The notes beneath the pieces were generated by a model. It saw only the letters and a list, made by a program, of their open reading frames with translations, had not been told where the DNA came from and ran no database searches. Of a DNA stretch of 64,000 nt, positions 34,759 through 49,086 are shown in pieces. This DNA comes from Malus domestica. Lineage: Eukaryota > Streptophyta > Magnoliopsida > Rosales > Rosaceae. Where the stretch lies: positions 21,288,501-21,352,500 of the forward strand of contig NC_091663.1 in assembly GCF_042453785.1 (NCBI RefSeq), written 5' to 3'. The stretch's first letter is position 1, and each line of letters starts with the position of its first letter. Made by a program: the position numbers and the translations under genes.

Positions 34759-35262
34759 CATCTCCTATAAATATTAATTTAATTACAGCAGTCATAGAGA
34801 AAAGCAAGATTGTGCAACAAATGCCACCCTTGCTCAGCAAGAAGAGCAAGATTGAAGTCATAAAGCAATCGAAAACCCAACCTCTTCAAATTTAGGCCAA
34901 TACGTAGACCCTCATGAGAAGAGAAAATAAATTTTTTGTTTCAATGCAAGTATCGATTTCCGTTTTAGACATTATAAACAATGAAAATCTCTTCTACGGA
35001 ACTTTTACAAACACCTATTAGGAGCAAGTAGTGGATTGTCCTTATAGATATTACCTTCCTCTTTAGCCTATTTCGTTTCAGATTCAAGCTCCTCCCCATT
35101 CGCGTAGTTTAGATGAATCTAAATCATATTTGTAACCCAACTAATTCCTCTCAAAGCCTTATGAAATTGGGGGGCTTTAAAAAAAAGGTTCTTTGCATTT
35201 CGATTCCTCTTCATCTTTATTTGTAGTATGGCTGTCTTTCTCCAAAGTATCTCATTTTGTAT
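34759..35262. other. Gap without supported gene
   Basis: I see no coding frame or repeat end. The abrupt loss of LTR similarity at 34758 suggests a deletion or another insertion here, but I cannot define one. Confidence 0.3.
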
Positions 35263-35271
35263 ATTCTAATT

Positions 35272-36399
35272 GGGTTTTTATCACGTATGGTCTTTGAGAT
35301 TGATCAAACTCATCATTTTGGTCTCTTACTTTCAAAATCAATCAATGTCGTCCCTAACATTCACTACCACTCATCAATTTGGTTATTCCATTTAGGTTTT
35401 GTCAACTATTATGTTAGTTTGTATGTGGGACCCACAAACCCAATAAAATTGAGACACGTAGATTGCACAAAATAAGGGTTTTTATCGCAAATAGTACCTG
35501 ACATTGATCCAACTCTTCATTTTGGTCCCTGAGTTTCAAAATTTGATAAATTTGATCCTCGTCTTTCACTACTGCACATATATTTAGTCCTTTCCTTACA
35601 GTTTCGTCAATATTTTTTGTTATTGTGCTGATATAGTCCCTCTAATCCAATCATATGGCGCAACGTGGATTAACTATAAGAAACTAGTTTTTTAAGAGTA
35701 AACCAACTTATGAGTATTCCGCGCTGGCATTTCTCTTGTTCCCACAATCCCATTTGGAAAAAAATTCAATCTAAATTCGATAAAATTGAATCCAAATGTA
35801 ATTCGAATTTGATAAGATTATAACCAACTAGAGAGAATGAGAAATGAGTTCAAGGAGGCCAAGTGCTTTAGGTGTCATGGTGCCTTCCTTTTCTTTTTGA
35901 GCATACCCAAATGAAGAGGATGATGTCTTTTATTTGTCTTTTAGTTTTGGTTTTTAGTTTCTTATTTTACTTTTAGTTTTAAATCTTAAAAAAAATAGTT
36001 TCCTATTGTTAATCCACGTGATGTCATATGATTGGATTAGTGGGATCACATCAAAACACTAGCAAAACATATTGACGAAACTTTAACGGAGTGACTAAAT
36101 TTATGTGCAGTAGTAAAAGTCAAGGACCAAATTTATCAATATTTGAAACTCAAGGACCACTTGCGATAAAAACCCTTATTTTGTGTAATCCACGAGTCAC
36201 CATATTATTGGGTTTGTGGATTCCATATACAAACTAGCAAAATAGTTGACGAAATCTAAATGAAAAGACCAAATTGATGTGCGGTAGTGAGTATCAAGGA
36301 CGACATTGATTGACTTTGAAAGTAAGAGATCAAAATGATGAGTTTAATCAATCTCAATGACCATTTGTGATAAAAAAAAAAAAAAAAAAAAAAAAACTC
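35272..36399. mobile_element. Long-TIR MULE-like fold-back transposon
   Basis: About 420 bp at the left (from GGGTTTTTATCAC) is the inverted copy of the right arm (35990-36399, ending in a GTGATAAAA stretch and a poly-A run). A unique 300-bp loop lies between. The flanking 9-mers ATTCTAATT (35263-35271 and 36400-36408) are identical, which is the Mutator-type duplication. No transposase is encoded, so it moved in trans. Confidence 0.85.
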
Positions 36400-36496
36400 A
36401 TTCTAATTTAATATTTGTAAGGTTGGTGCTTGTATTGTATTCTTGGGAGTGCAAACAACGGTGTCCAATTGGTTGGCCTTGAATTCGTGACTTCTG

Positions 36497-39314
<2,818 letters not shown>

Positions 39315-39819
39315 TAGGGCTTTGTATAAAAGAACACTGTTTGGTGGAGAGCTTAATTAGACAAATTAAGTAACCATTTTAGTTCGAAGTGTGGGAAAAG
39401 TATAGTGCTATGACTCTTCTTTTAAAATTAACAGCTGGTGTGCTGCTGCCAATGTTTTCATGCCATGAAATCAGCTCTAGTATTTGAAGGTTTGTTCGTA
39501 GTTGATAAAATATTTGTCAAATACTCGTAACGTTTTCTAAAACAGCTTTTCGTTTTATAGATAAAAATAAATAAATGTAAATTAGTATGATGTTTTTAAA
39601 GAATTAACTCAGGTAAAAAACACAAATTACAGTAATTACATCTTGTTTGGTATTGGGCCTTTAAATAATTTCAATTTTTGTGATTCCTTCTTTTGTTTTT
39701 TTTTTTTTTAAATGACATTTCTTATCCTTCTACTTACATTGTATTCCTTGTAGAACAAAGTGACTAACACCACCTACCACTACAGACACAAAGCTTACAC
39801 AACCACTGCCTTACCACAA

Positions 39820-40000
39820 CGTTGTTACCACCACAATCACAACCGCCATTACCACCACTACAACCATTGTTACCTCTTCACCTGAACCACTACCCTACCA
39901 CCATATCCCTACCATTGTCGCTACCATCACCACCCGCCACCACCATCATCACCACTACCCTCACCACCACTATCGTTGTCACCACCCCCACCACCATGTC
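39820..40000. repeat. Degenerate (ACC)n/(CCA)n microsatellite
   Basis: Imperfect ACC/CAC triplets dominate. The Pro/Leu/Thr-rich open frame across it is a repeat artefact. Confidence 0.85.
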
Positions 40001-40464
40001 CATTTTTTTTCATTATATATAATTATATCAATTTTACATTAAAATTTACCAAAGGCTTTTACATTGGTTTTCATACTCACATCACTCTTAAAAGTACAAT
40101 TTATCAAACTCTTATCTGCTTTATTTTACACATGATTTTTTTTTAAGCACAACAGAAGCAATTTTTTTTAAATAACAGTAATCCCAAATTGGCTCATAGC
40201 CCGCGTCAGTTTGTTCTAGTATAACCCTTCTAGGATTTAGGTACCTACAAAGAATATAATAATTGCATGAGCCTAATCCGATGAACCGACAATTTTTAAT
40301 CCTATTTCTAGTTTAAACACTCGCACTGTAATATTAAAACTCATGAAGTAATCACATCAAATTTTCAAAAAAAATGCACAAACTTTTGGTGAAGTCATCT
40401 TGTTAGATTAGATACAATAAAAAGAACACGTAGTGTAAGAACTTGAGTATGATCTGGATTGTTA

Positions 40465-41006
40465 AGTCATCTCTAACCAAGGGTTAGGTCAGACATCTCG
40501 TGGGCCCCACGAAATCTGAAAGGGCCAAAGGGCCGTTGGAATTTTTTTTAATGCTATCAGTTTTGATGTCGATTATAACTGACAGAAATAAAAGAAATAG
40601 TATCGGTTATAACCGACACAAATAGCATGGAAAATTTTGAATATAACGGCTAGCCGTTTTTTTTTTTTTTTTTTTGACAAAATTTTTTAAAATTCTATTT
40701 TTTTTCTTATAACTTCCAAAGTCATTATACAATATTAAATTAAATTAAGTAACATGAAACAACATTAAATAACATTAAATTTAAGTTGTAGTTTTTAAAT
40801 AATAAATTATGTTTTGCCCTATAGCCCTTTGACCCTCGGTTGGAGACGATTTTTTGTGACAGGGCTAAAACGAGCCTTATGGCCCTTTGGCCTTCGGTTG
40901 GAGATGGAAACAAATATGGTCATGTACTGTTCATTAAAATATTAATTTCTTAGAGGGCCAGAGGGCTAAAACGAGCCCTCTGGCCAGCTCTCAGTTGGAG
41001 ATGGCC
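40465..41006. mobile_element. Tourist-like MITE with TTA duplication
   Basis: The left end AGTCATCTCTAACC pairs as an inverted repeat with the right end GTTGGAGATGGCC. TTA flanks both sides (40462-40464 and 41007-41009). Inside, GGGCCAAAGGGCC and repeated GAGGGCTAAAACGAGCCCTC-like palindromes occur. No coding capacity. Confidence 0.75.
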
Positions 41007-41132
41007 TTATAAACCGACTGTGGTTCAAATAAATGCAGCAAGTCTTGTAGAAAAAAGGTTCTGGTTTTGTTCCAGTTCATTTAGGATTAGAAAATGGGTT
41101 TTAATCATGTGTTGCAATTTGCACTCACTATT

Positions 41133-41300
41133 TTTTTTTTTTAACAAATGATATTATCTACAATATGAGGGTACAGAAGTAGACTAAGCCTCACAATATG
41201 CTAGTAATAGTGTAGATCAAATTCACCTTTAACGAGGATCGAACCTTAGATCTCTCACTTACAAATGAAAAGAAATATCACAAACCGTAGTACTAAGTGA
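41133..41300 (-). mobile_element. tRNA-derived SINE (minus strand)
   Basis: On the minus strand it has a box B-like AGGTTCGATCCTCG (about 41234-41246) and an upstream box A-like segment, and it ends in a poly-A (T run at 41133-41142 on the plus strand). The 8-bp repeat TCACTATT at 41125-41132 and 41301-41308 flanks it. It is the same family as the SINE at 50723-51000. Confidence 0.75.
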
Positions 41301-41769
41301 TCACTATTAGACAAGCATTTTTTGTTCGATTTCTACTTGGATTCTAATAGGAGAGTAAATGCGTATAGTAAAAATATGATGGTTTCGAATTACTTGTTAA
41401 TTTTAATAACCGAACCCAATTGTATATGTATACATTCGGTTCGGTTCACGGGTTAAGTGATAAACCGGGACGAACCCACCCTAATAAATAGTGAGCCTGA
41501 GTCCTTCAACTAAGTTGATGCCGCTAAGACCTGACCTAAGAGACCTGCTGGAGCTAACAAGAATTGAGGAGCTTCCCATGTTGTTGGATAAGGCGGCATA
41601 TGATATTAGGCCAAAGTCTTTTTCTTGTTTTTTTTTTTGGAAACAGTCTTTTTCTTGTTTTGTATAGCATTTGGAAGACCAAAGGAAATTTCCTGACCAA
41701 ACCAAATGATGCCCATTTCAAAGCAGAAACTGCACAACACAAATGAAAATCACATTGACTTGACTTTTT

Positions 41770-41868
41770 AATCGAAAATGGGGAGACATGATTCGTACTA
41801 GAGTGCAAAGGCAGGAGTCGAGCATGTTGCTCTAACCAATTTGGCTATGCCCAAGTACACTACCATAT
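41770..41868 (-). mobile_element. tRNA-like SINE head or tRNA pseudogene
   Basis: The minus strand carries TAGCCAAATTGG, a fit to the pol III box A (TRGYNNANNNGG), and about 40 bases on GTACGAATC, a weak box B. The cloverleaf cannot be completed convincingly, so it is not called a functional tRNA. It may be the head of a SINE. Confidence 0.5.
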
Positions 41869-42090
41869 AGTTGTTTTAGTTTAGGCAGCAATAAATGTAC
41901 ATCTGAATTTGAACTCTGAAGCAACTATTCACATCAGAAATTAAGAGCAACAAATTAAACAAAGACTAAAAGGAAGACGTACGTTCCACAAACGTAATGC
42001 ATCCTATAAAAATTAGTTCGGATAAATTAAACTCAAATCTTCTGCTAAATAAATTTATACCGTCAAACATTGCAGCATTTGAATTAGCAA

Positions 42091-43458
42091 TCAGAAGAAG
42101 GCACGGCTGCCATAGAACACCCGCGATCCGTCCTTTTTTTTATCAACTTCTAAACTCTTGTTGCTATGGTTTGGAATCACTTCGCTGCGGTCTTCACATT
42201 CTGCTTTATCAAGATCCATCGGGAGCTTCATCTTCGCCAAAGACTCGGTGAATTGCTGCATGCTTCTCATGTACATGTCCACTATTTGTTGCTGCATTGC
42301 AGATTGCTCCGCCTCCATGTTTATATTCCCAAGTGGAGCAGAAAATACTTGACCAAATTGACCAGATCCAACTTTCTGTTCCTTGTTGCTCTCCTCTTCC
42401 TTGCCTGACAAGTTAGACTCCTTTTCGTCTCTGCCTTCTCTGCCCTTTCTTGAGGTTGGGGTGTCTGGACAAGCAGCGGAACCTTGATTAGCTGCTCCGG
42501 CGGTGACAGAAGCATTGAGAGAATTCGACGATTCACCAGCCACAAGATTCTTCTTGTCGATTGAATCAGCGGAGTTTCGATCATCGCTCAAGCTAGTGGT
42601 GGTACAACTTAAGAAGCCGGAGTTCTGGATGCTCCCATTGGGAGAAACAGGGTCACCCTGAATCCCCTCACATGAACTTACAGTCATTTCATAGTCAGGA
42701 TCAGCAGCAGGCTGAGGAGATGCACCGAGATGAAGAAACGATCCAAGACCTTCGGGACCAGGTCTCCAAGCACAGTCACGCCTTGCCAAACTAAAATACT
42801 CGGTCACCATTTGTTGATTCTTACTCGCCACATCAATGTCTGGGAATTCCATCCTCGAATACTCAACCGGGTCTAACGCAACTTGAGATATTTTTCGATC
42901 AAGCAATACAACTTCGGAGGTTATGGAAGAGTTGGCGGATGATTCCGACAACGAACTAGTGGAGGGTTTAACAGGCAAAGAAGTATGGAGAGAAAGAGTT
43001 AGTTTGACAGTTCCAGCAGGGGAATGGAAGAGATCAGTGGAAGAGAGACTATAATCCTGAGTGACCTTTCCCTTCCCAGTCACTTGAGAAATTGGGACCA
43101 AAGTGAATCCCAACAGCTGGTCTTCCATGTAGTTTCTTGCCCTGCTCAGCATCCAAATCTCGCATTTGAGGACTGCATCCAGTTGACCAATTTTGATCCT
43201 CAAGCTTTCGTTGAATTCGGGGTTCTTGCCACCTCCATTGATGACCCTAGTGGTGAGCGTCTCGTCTGGATTGTACGTAAGAGAGAATTTGGCGTACACA
43301 TCTTGGTTTTCATAGATGCATATGTTGTGAATGTTCCTAGCATGATGAGCATAGATTTCAAGAATCCCTGAAAACTGATCGGAAACGCTATTTTCATCGG
43401 CTATTGTGTTTGAATTCAGGTTGTACCGGAATCCGGCTGTTGGATTGAATGATTCCAT
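42091..43458 (-). CDS. C2-domain-containing protein, 455 residues
   Basis: An uninterrupted frame from the ATG at 43456-43458 to a TGA at 42091-42093, the only convincing host gene here. Residues about 28-160 form a C2 domain: the FSGILEIYAHHARNIHNICI strand, then DVYAKFSLTYNPDETLTTRV, NPEFNESLRIKI, CEIWMLSRARNYMEDQLLGF and GTVKLTLSLH. C2 domains bind membranes or proteins, often with calcium. Here the loop that normally reads D-x-D has SRARN, so full calcium binding is doubtful. The rest is low-complexity and Ser-rich, with a Gln/Met-rich helix near residues 383-410 (AMQQQIVDMYMRSMQQFTES). It resembles a plant family of calcium-dependent lipid-binding-type proteins with one N-terminal C2 domain. 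No signal peptide or membrane segment is seen. Its precise role is unknown. Confidence 0.88.
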   Translation of the reverse strand: MESFNPTAGFRYNLNSNTIADENSVSDQFSGILEIYAHHARNIHNICIYENQDVYAKFSLTYNPDETLTTRVINGGGKNPEFNESLRIKIGQLDAVLKCEIWMLSRARNYMEDQLLGFTLVPISQVTGKGKVTQDYSLSSTDLFHSPAGTVKLTLSLHTSLPVKPSTSSLSESSANSSITSEVVLLDRKISQVALDPVEYSRMEFPDIDVASKNQQMVTEYFSLARRDCAWRPGPEGLGSFLHLGASPQPAADPDYEMTVSSCEGIQGDPVSPNGSIQNSGFLSCTTTSLSDDRNSADSIDKKNLVAGESSNSLNASVTAGAANQGSAACPDTPTSRKGREGRDEKESNLSGKEEESNKEQKVGSGQFGQVFSAPLGNINMEAEQSAMQQQIVDMYMRSMQQFTESLAKMKLPMDLDKAECEDRSEVIPNHSNKSLEVDKKKDGSRVFYGSRAFF

Positions 43459-43607
43459 AGGAATTTAGATGCACTTGGATGTTCTAACAGTTTTTTCTGT
43501 TTGGTAAGCAAGAAAGCCACAAGAAAAAAACGGATACAGAGTTAGATAAGGGATCAATCTTTAGATTCAAGCAAAGAAATTTCACAAAAAAAGGAAGGTT
43601 GTGCAGG

Positions 43608-43637
43608 AGAGGGAGAGAGAGAGAGAGAGAGAGAGAG
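43608..43637 (-). promoter_or_regulatory. CT/GA tract in the probable 5' leader of the C2 gene
   Basis: About 30 bases of GA repeat on the plus strand, hence CT repeat in the gene's sense, lie about 150 bp before the ATG. CT tracts are common in plant 5' leaders. I did not find a clear TATA box, and the transcription start is not fixed. Confidence 0.5.
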
Positions 43638-43927
43638 TTACAGTGGAAAGAAAAGAATTTTTGGAGGGTTGCTTAGTGGTGGGTGATGATGGTAGGTGGG
43701 GTGGGAATGGAGAGAAGAAAGGGAATGAAGAAAACAAAGGGAATGGAAAGAGAAAAATTGATGATGGAAATATTTGCCAACTTTTATTTTCGGATGGGTT
43801 GGGTTGGGGAGGAGAAACTTTTCATAGGATCCGGTATTCAAGCAGATATATCACGTGTTATAAAATAAATGTAGATGATTATTATCAGCATTTCAAAAAT
43901 TTTATTCTACACTTCAAACTTTCTATA

Positions 43928-44262
43928 TTAAGAAAGAAAAATATACTTGTGAGGAGTGTAAAATGAGATTTTTGAAATACCAATAACACTTCTCTAAATG
44001 TAATACTACTAAAAAATATATATATATATATTATATTACTTACATTATTAAGAAAGAAAAATATACTTGTGAGGAGTGTAAAATGAGATTTTTGAAATAC
44101 CAATAACACTTCTCTAAATGTAATACTACTAAAAAAAATAAAAATATATATATATATATATATATTATATTACTTACATTATTAAGAAAGAAAAATATAC
44201 TTGTGAGAAGTGTAAAATGAGATTTTTGAAATACCAATAACACTTCTCTAAATGTAATACTA
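43928..44262. repeat. Three-copy tandem repeat (about 120-bp unit)
   Basis: Units start at about 43928, 44048 and 44182, each beginning TTAAGAAAGAAAAATATAC and ending in an AT run. The copies are nearly identical, so the expansion is recent. A fragment of the same unit continues at 44350 beyond a SINE. Apparent Phe-rich frames are artefacts. Confidence 0.88.
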
Positions 44263-44349
44263 AAAATGTCGTACCCAGTGCACAAGGCTCCTGCTTTACG
44301 CAGGGTCTGGGAGAGGTGAATGTCGGCTAGCCTTACCCCCATTTATATA
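44263..44349 (-). mobile_element. Au-like SINE, 5'-truncated
   Basis: On the minus strand it reads GGGGGTAAGGCTAGCC, CCAGACCCTGCGTAAAGCAG and GTGCACTGGGTACG, then a short T run, matching the 3' half of plant Au SINEs as I remember them. TAAATGTAATACTA flanks both sides (44249-44262 and 44350-44363), a perfect 14-bp duplication. It landed in the third copy of the tandem repeat. Confidence 0.75.
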
Positions 44350-44363
44350 TAAATGTAATACTA

Positions 44364-44369
44364 CTAAAA

Positions 44370-44409
<40 letters not shown>

Positions 44410-44412
44410 TAT
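44364..44412. repeat. Poly-A and AT microsatellite
   Basis: An A run followed by about 12 AT units at the end of the tandem-repeat array. Confidence 0.85.
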
Positions 44413-44856
44413 TACTTACATTAAGATACAAGAAGATGAAGTACCGTTTGAATACCTAGCAGTTGGAAAAATGTGTCGCTGGGGAGGTGGGTGAAGGATA
44501 GGGATTTGTTGGAGTTGCTTTGCTTTGACATTACAGCTTCCACTTGTATAGTCTCTAATTTGCTCCACTGAGGTAATTGCGGGGCCCCACATGGCCCCAC
44601 TCTTCATTATCAATCTTCCCCCATTTCCCTCCACACTGAGAGAATCTGTCGGTCACCTATGTTAGTAGACCAAAACTCTCTCTCCCTCTACTCTCTACCA
44701 AGAAATCTGAAATCTCTTAAGAATCCCATATCATGGAGATAATGGCGTTTTACAAATTGAAAAGGACTCAAAATAATGGATATGGCTGGTATGAAGCAAA
44801 GAGTAGGATATGGCTGATATGAAGCAAAGAGTACTCTCTAAATATATGTAATTCAC
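44413..44856. other. Intergenic stretch upstream of the C2 gene
   Basis: No gene is supported. A GC-rich palindrome-like block (GGGGCCCCACATGGCCCCAC, about 44581-44600) and a local duplication (ATATGGCTG(G/A)TATGAAGCAAAGAGTA, about 44780-44832) are visible. Confidence 0.35.
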
Positions 44857-44859
44857 TTA

Positions 44860-45177
44860 TGTTTCGTTTGGTCTTTAGGATTGAATTGAAATGGTTTGGA
44901 AAATATATTGAAATTAAAAGTGAAAATTTCGTGTCAACTTGACAGTAGAAGAAGTGAGGATTAGAAGGGACAAGAACCCCGTTCTAGTATCTCTCTAAAT
45001 GAAAAATCATTCGCCTTTGTCTTTAAAATCTTTCGAATTCAATAGGTTATCAATTTTATTGTAATCTAATACTAGAGACCAAACGAAGCTTAATACATTT
45101 GCCTTTGTCTTCAAAGTATTTCAAATTTAATAGGTTATCCACTTTATTCTAATACAATCCTAGGGACCAAACGAGAC
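44860..45177. mobile_element. MITE with TTA duplication
   Basis: The left end TGTTTCGTTTGGTCTTTAGG and right end CTAGGGACCAAACGAGAC form an inverted repeat, flanked by TTA at 44857-44859 and 45178-45180. The right terminal part is partly duplicated inside (about 45010-45095), so it may be a tandem-end variant. No coding capacity. Confidence 0.72.
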
Positions 45178-45599
45178 TTATTATTAAAGTCATAACATAA
45201 ATGAAAAGGTAAATTACATTTTACCATTCAAGTTTGGGTGCAATTGCAACCTCATACAATATCTTTAAAACATTTTAATCTCATACGTTACTTATCATTT
45301 CATTACAATTTCATACATTTGTTAATCAAACCGTCATGCAAATACAAGGCCCACATGTTTGACATGGCAAATAAAAATATTAAATATTAAAAAACAATTA
45401 AAGAAAAAACTAAACTAAAACAAAGTGGGCCTCAACCACCTTCTTCTCTAGGGACCTTAACACATAGATAGAGGAGAGAGATCGCATCCACTTACTTTCA
45501 TTGCGATTTTAGCGGGGCAGCGAGGTTGGGCCCCCCTTTCTATTTGGTTCGAGCCGTCGTGACAAACACATATCAAAAACACTAAGGAAAACTAATGAA

Positions 45600-45740
45600 A
45601 AGGGTTTGAAAACTTTGAGTTTTAACCAAAATGACAAAAATGTGTTGTAAGTGAACAGTACCAGGAGTGACTTTTTAGAGTAAAATTGTCCTTAACATTA
45701 AAAGCGAACAGTACCAGGAGTGTTTCGTTAAGACTCCCAA
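45600..45740. repeat. Left copy of an inverted MITE-like pair
   Basis: Contains GTGAACAGTACCAGGAGTG twice in related form. It is the reverse complement, with divergence, of 49405-49560. Both lie inside the MULE. Confidence 0.55.
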
Positions 45741-46274
45741 AACACTAATCTTGAAACAATAAACAACCTTGAACCCATATATCAGAAACAACTTAAAGAA
45801 CCCAGAAAAGACTATCACTAGAAAGATGACTTTGTGCCTTTAGAGCATCTCCACTAGATAATGGAGGGTAATGGCAATTGGAAATTTGGAAGGCAAGGGC
45901 AATAAAATTGCCCATACTTTTCACTCTAAACAATAATTGCCTTTATACAAGTCCACCAGTTTGGGAGGAGGAAGGGCAATGGCAAGAGTGATTGTTGTTC
46001 ACAAATATATTATTTTTAATTTTTAATGAATGTGGGCATTACAATAAACATAATTATAGTCTAATTCCAATAAATAATTTCAAATACAACAAAAAGTCAT
46101 CGCATTACAACAAACATAATTAATTTTAAACTAGGGCATAAAATCAGTGTGGCTCGATCCATCTTCCCTTAGAGTGTATGGAACTTCTTCATCTTCTAGG
46201 GAAAACCTTTTTCTCATGACACAAATTTTTTCACTTCTCCAAAAACGTTTTGAATTAGGAGATTCATTGTCGAG

Positions 46275-47394
46275 TAGGCCTAGCAAACGGATCGTGTCTG
46301 TTGTGTTCGTGTCGTTTTCGTATAACACATGTTATCTTAACGGGTCGTGTCGTGTCACACCCGTTATCTTAACAGGTCATTAACAGGTCGGGTGTTATGA
46401 CCTGTTACGAAAAAAAATATTCTTAAATTTGCACATACCACACATTGCCACATAAATATTGCTTCAAAACACTAAAACACATTTGTCGTTTAAGTACTAC
46501 ATCTACACTCGAAAATAAGAGCCTAATAAAAAAAACATTCATACACTACTAGTCTATTACAAAATATTAAATGTGCAAGGATATGCAAAATGAAAGAGTT
46601 TTTGTTTTCAAGGTTGTGAAGCCTTTCTCAAAAGTTTAAACCTTGTCAATGGAACTCAAAGCTTGCACGTTATTTCTTCTACAAAATCCTCAATTTTTAT
46701 CGATCATCATGAGGAAATTGTATTGGAATTTTGGCTTGATCTATTGCCTTCAAGAGTTATGTCGATGATGTTTTCAGTAAGGTTTTCCACGTCAGAACTC
46801 TCTTCCGCATAAACTAATTACAGAAAAACCAGACATTAAAAATCATTCAAATTATGAGAAGTTTACCAAAATAATTATGAAAAGAAATAAAACAATAGTA
46901 CTATACCATATAAAAATATATTACCTCCTTTTCCAAATAGCCAATCTCGTGTGTACAACAAAGCTTGAACTGTTTCTGGTAACAATGAACGCAGGAGGAT
47001 GCCAAAGAGATGCGAATTAAGAAGACAGCACGGGAGTAAGTCTAGACCGAAGAGATCAGAGTGAATAAGAGAGAAGAGAACAATAGCCTTCAACCTAATT
47101 TTGTAAATTATTTAATTTAATATATATATAATTATTATAATTTTTAGGGGTATAAAACTGTTAAATTAATATATATAATTATTATAGTATTTTTTAGGGT
47201 TATAAATTATTAAATTAATATTTTGCTTATCGTGTGTCATGTTACCCACGTGTATACCCAAACAAGTCCGTTATCTTAACAGGTGCTTAACGGGTTACCC
47301 GATAACGACCCGATTTGTTATCGTGTCGATTCGAACACCTGTTAATTTCATGTTGTGTCGGATTATCGGGTCGTGTTAAGAATTGTCAGGCCTA
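46275..47394. mobile_element. hAT transposon copy 1
   Basis: Begins TAGGCCTAGCAAACGG and ends with the inverted CAGGCCTA. The flanking 8-mers TTGTCGAG (46267-46274) and TAGTCGAG (47395-47402) match at seven of eight positions, the hAT duplication length. Subterminal GGGTCGTGT and ACACG motifs recur in both orientations. It has no transposase frame. It is homologous to 48341-49296. Confidence 0.82.
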
Positions 47395-47439
47395 TAGTCG
47401 AGGCGTCAAGACATGATCTAAACCTTTTCCTTTTGCCTT

Positions 47440-48180
47440 GCCGATTCAACTCTCTTTCTCTGCCTTTGCTTCATCTCTAGCCTTGACTAGCTCATATGTT
47501 AACCTATCTCGTTCCATATTCAATGCATGTTGGCGAGCCAATTCATCAACGATTTTTGAATAATCATTATTCGAAAAACTTCCTCTTGCAGCCTTCTTAC
47601 GAATAAGCCTCATTGTTTCTTCAATTTCTGTGACCGATTGAATAGGGGTCATAATGGTGTCTCCAATGGGTCTCCAACGACAACTCTTCAGTAGTTGATT
47701 CGTGCAATGGAGTCTCACTTAACTGAACCTGTGGACCAATAGGCAGAACTTTGTATTTTGGAGTTTGATTCACAATGTTCCAACATTTGTGCCTTATGAA
47801 TGATTACTTGTTATCAAGATTGAATCACATTTGAGCTTGTAGTTGCTAAAAAAAGTGTGGGACAACATAAAGATTTAATAATAAAAGTACCTAAAAAAAC
47901 ATATTAATTACATTTTTACGAACAATAAATAATATTACATCAGCTAGATTAGTGCCACTTTGATAAATTTCTTCTGCTTTTGCAAGGACTTTTTACCAAG
48001 CTTTCAAATCTTTATGCAGATGTCTATATTTACTCGACATAGATTGCTCACTCCGAGATGTGCCTTGAATCAGCTCGATAAATTGTGCATAAATCTTATG
48101 TCGCATGTGTTACATTTTCATCTCCTGGTGCAAAGAAAGGGTGCCTACCCTTGCAACAATTGGTAGGGCAGTTGCCATGG
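47440..48180 (-). pseudogene. Harbinger Myb-like / NAM-associated gene remnant
   Basis: Read on the minus strand, the segment at about 47960-48100 gives RSEQSMSSKYRHLHKDLKAW then KVLAKAEEIYQSGTNLADV, typical of the Myb-like DNA-binding proteins encoded beside Harbinger transposases. At 47700-47800 the frame IRHKCWNIVNQTPKYKVLPI follows. After a shift near 47690, 47446-47718 reads RPIGDT...MRLIRKKAARGSF with a charged C-terminal helix, the NAM-associated domain. At least one stop (a TGG-to-TAA-like change after LKAW) and the shift show it is dead. Such proteins help carry the transposase to DNA. Confidence 0.65.
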
Positions 48181-48340
48181 TGCCTTTACCCTACCTTTGC
48201 ATCAATTGCCATCACTTTTTACAACTGCTGGAGCAGTTTTTAATGGGTTAAGGGGGCAATTAAACCTAATTGCAAAGGCAATTCCTAGCTGGTGGAGTTG
48301 CTCCAGAAGCCCATTTCTTTGATAGATTAATGCCTTCTTG

Positions 48341-49042
48341 TAGGCCTGGCAAACGGGTCGTGTTTACTGTATTTCGTGTAACACATGTTATCTTAACGGA
48401 TCATGTCGTATCACACCCATTACCGTTATCTTAATGGATTCTTAACAGGTCGGGTCACTTTACCCAACAGGTAAAATGACCTGACCCGTTATAACCCATT
48501 AAGATTTTTTTTTCTTAAAATTGCACATACCACATTACCACATAAATATTACTTCAAAACAATAAAAACACATTTGTCGTTAAGTACTACATCTACACTC
48601 CAAAATAATTGCCTAATAAAAAAGCATCAATACACTAATAGTCTACTATAAAATATCATATGCGCAAGGATATGCAAAATAAAGGAGTTTTTCTTTTCAA
48701 GGTTATGAAGCCTTTCCCAAAAGTTAAAACATTGTCAATGAAATGCAAAGCTTGCATGTTATTCCGTTTACAAAATCCTTCAATTCTCATCAATCATCAT
48801 GGAAAATTGTATTAGAACCTTGGCTTGATCTATTGCCTTTAAGAGTTATGTTGATTATGTGTTTTCAGTATGATTTTCCACACCAGAACTCTCTTCCACA
48901 TAAACTAAGTATAGAAAAACCAAACATTATAAATCATTCAAATTATGAGAAGTTTACCAAAATAATTGTGAAAAGAAATAAAACAATAGTACTATAACAT
49001 ATTAAAATATATTACCTTATTTTCCAAATTTTCTAAATTTAG

Positions 49043-49086
<44 letters not shown>

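Larger units (their letters stand above)
45845..48320 (-). mobile_element. Second PIF/Harbinger-like element (Myb-bearing)
   Basis: The left end GAGCATCTCCACTAGATAATGG and the reversed right end GGAGCAACTCCACCAGCTAGG form a TIR, and both subterminal parts carry GGGCAAT/ATTGCC-type motifs. The interior holds a Myb/NAM-associated gene remnant and is split by a hAT copy at 46275. The target duplication is not clear. Confidence 0.6.

Noticed and set aside
39822..40022. Pro/Leu/Thr-rich 66-codon open frame
   Set aside because: It is a translation of an ACC microsatellite with no start context or domain.
41770..41868. tRNA gene on the minus strand
   Set aside because: Box A fits, but box B is weak and the acceptor stem cannot be closed, so it is listed only as a tRNA-like SINE head or pseudogene.
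43601..43966. 121-codon plus-strand frame starting in a GA repeat
   Set aside because: Arg/Glu repeats come from the GA tract; the frame lies in the leader of the C2 gene on the opposite strand.
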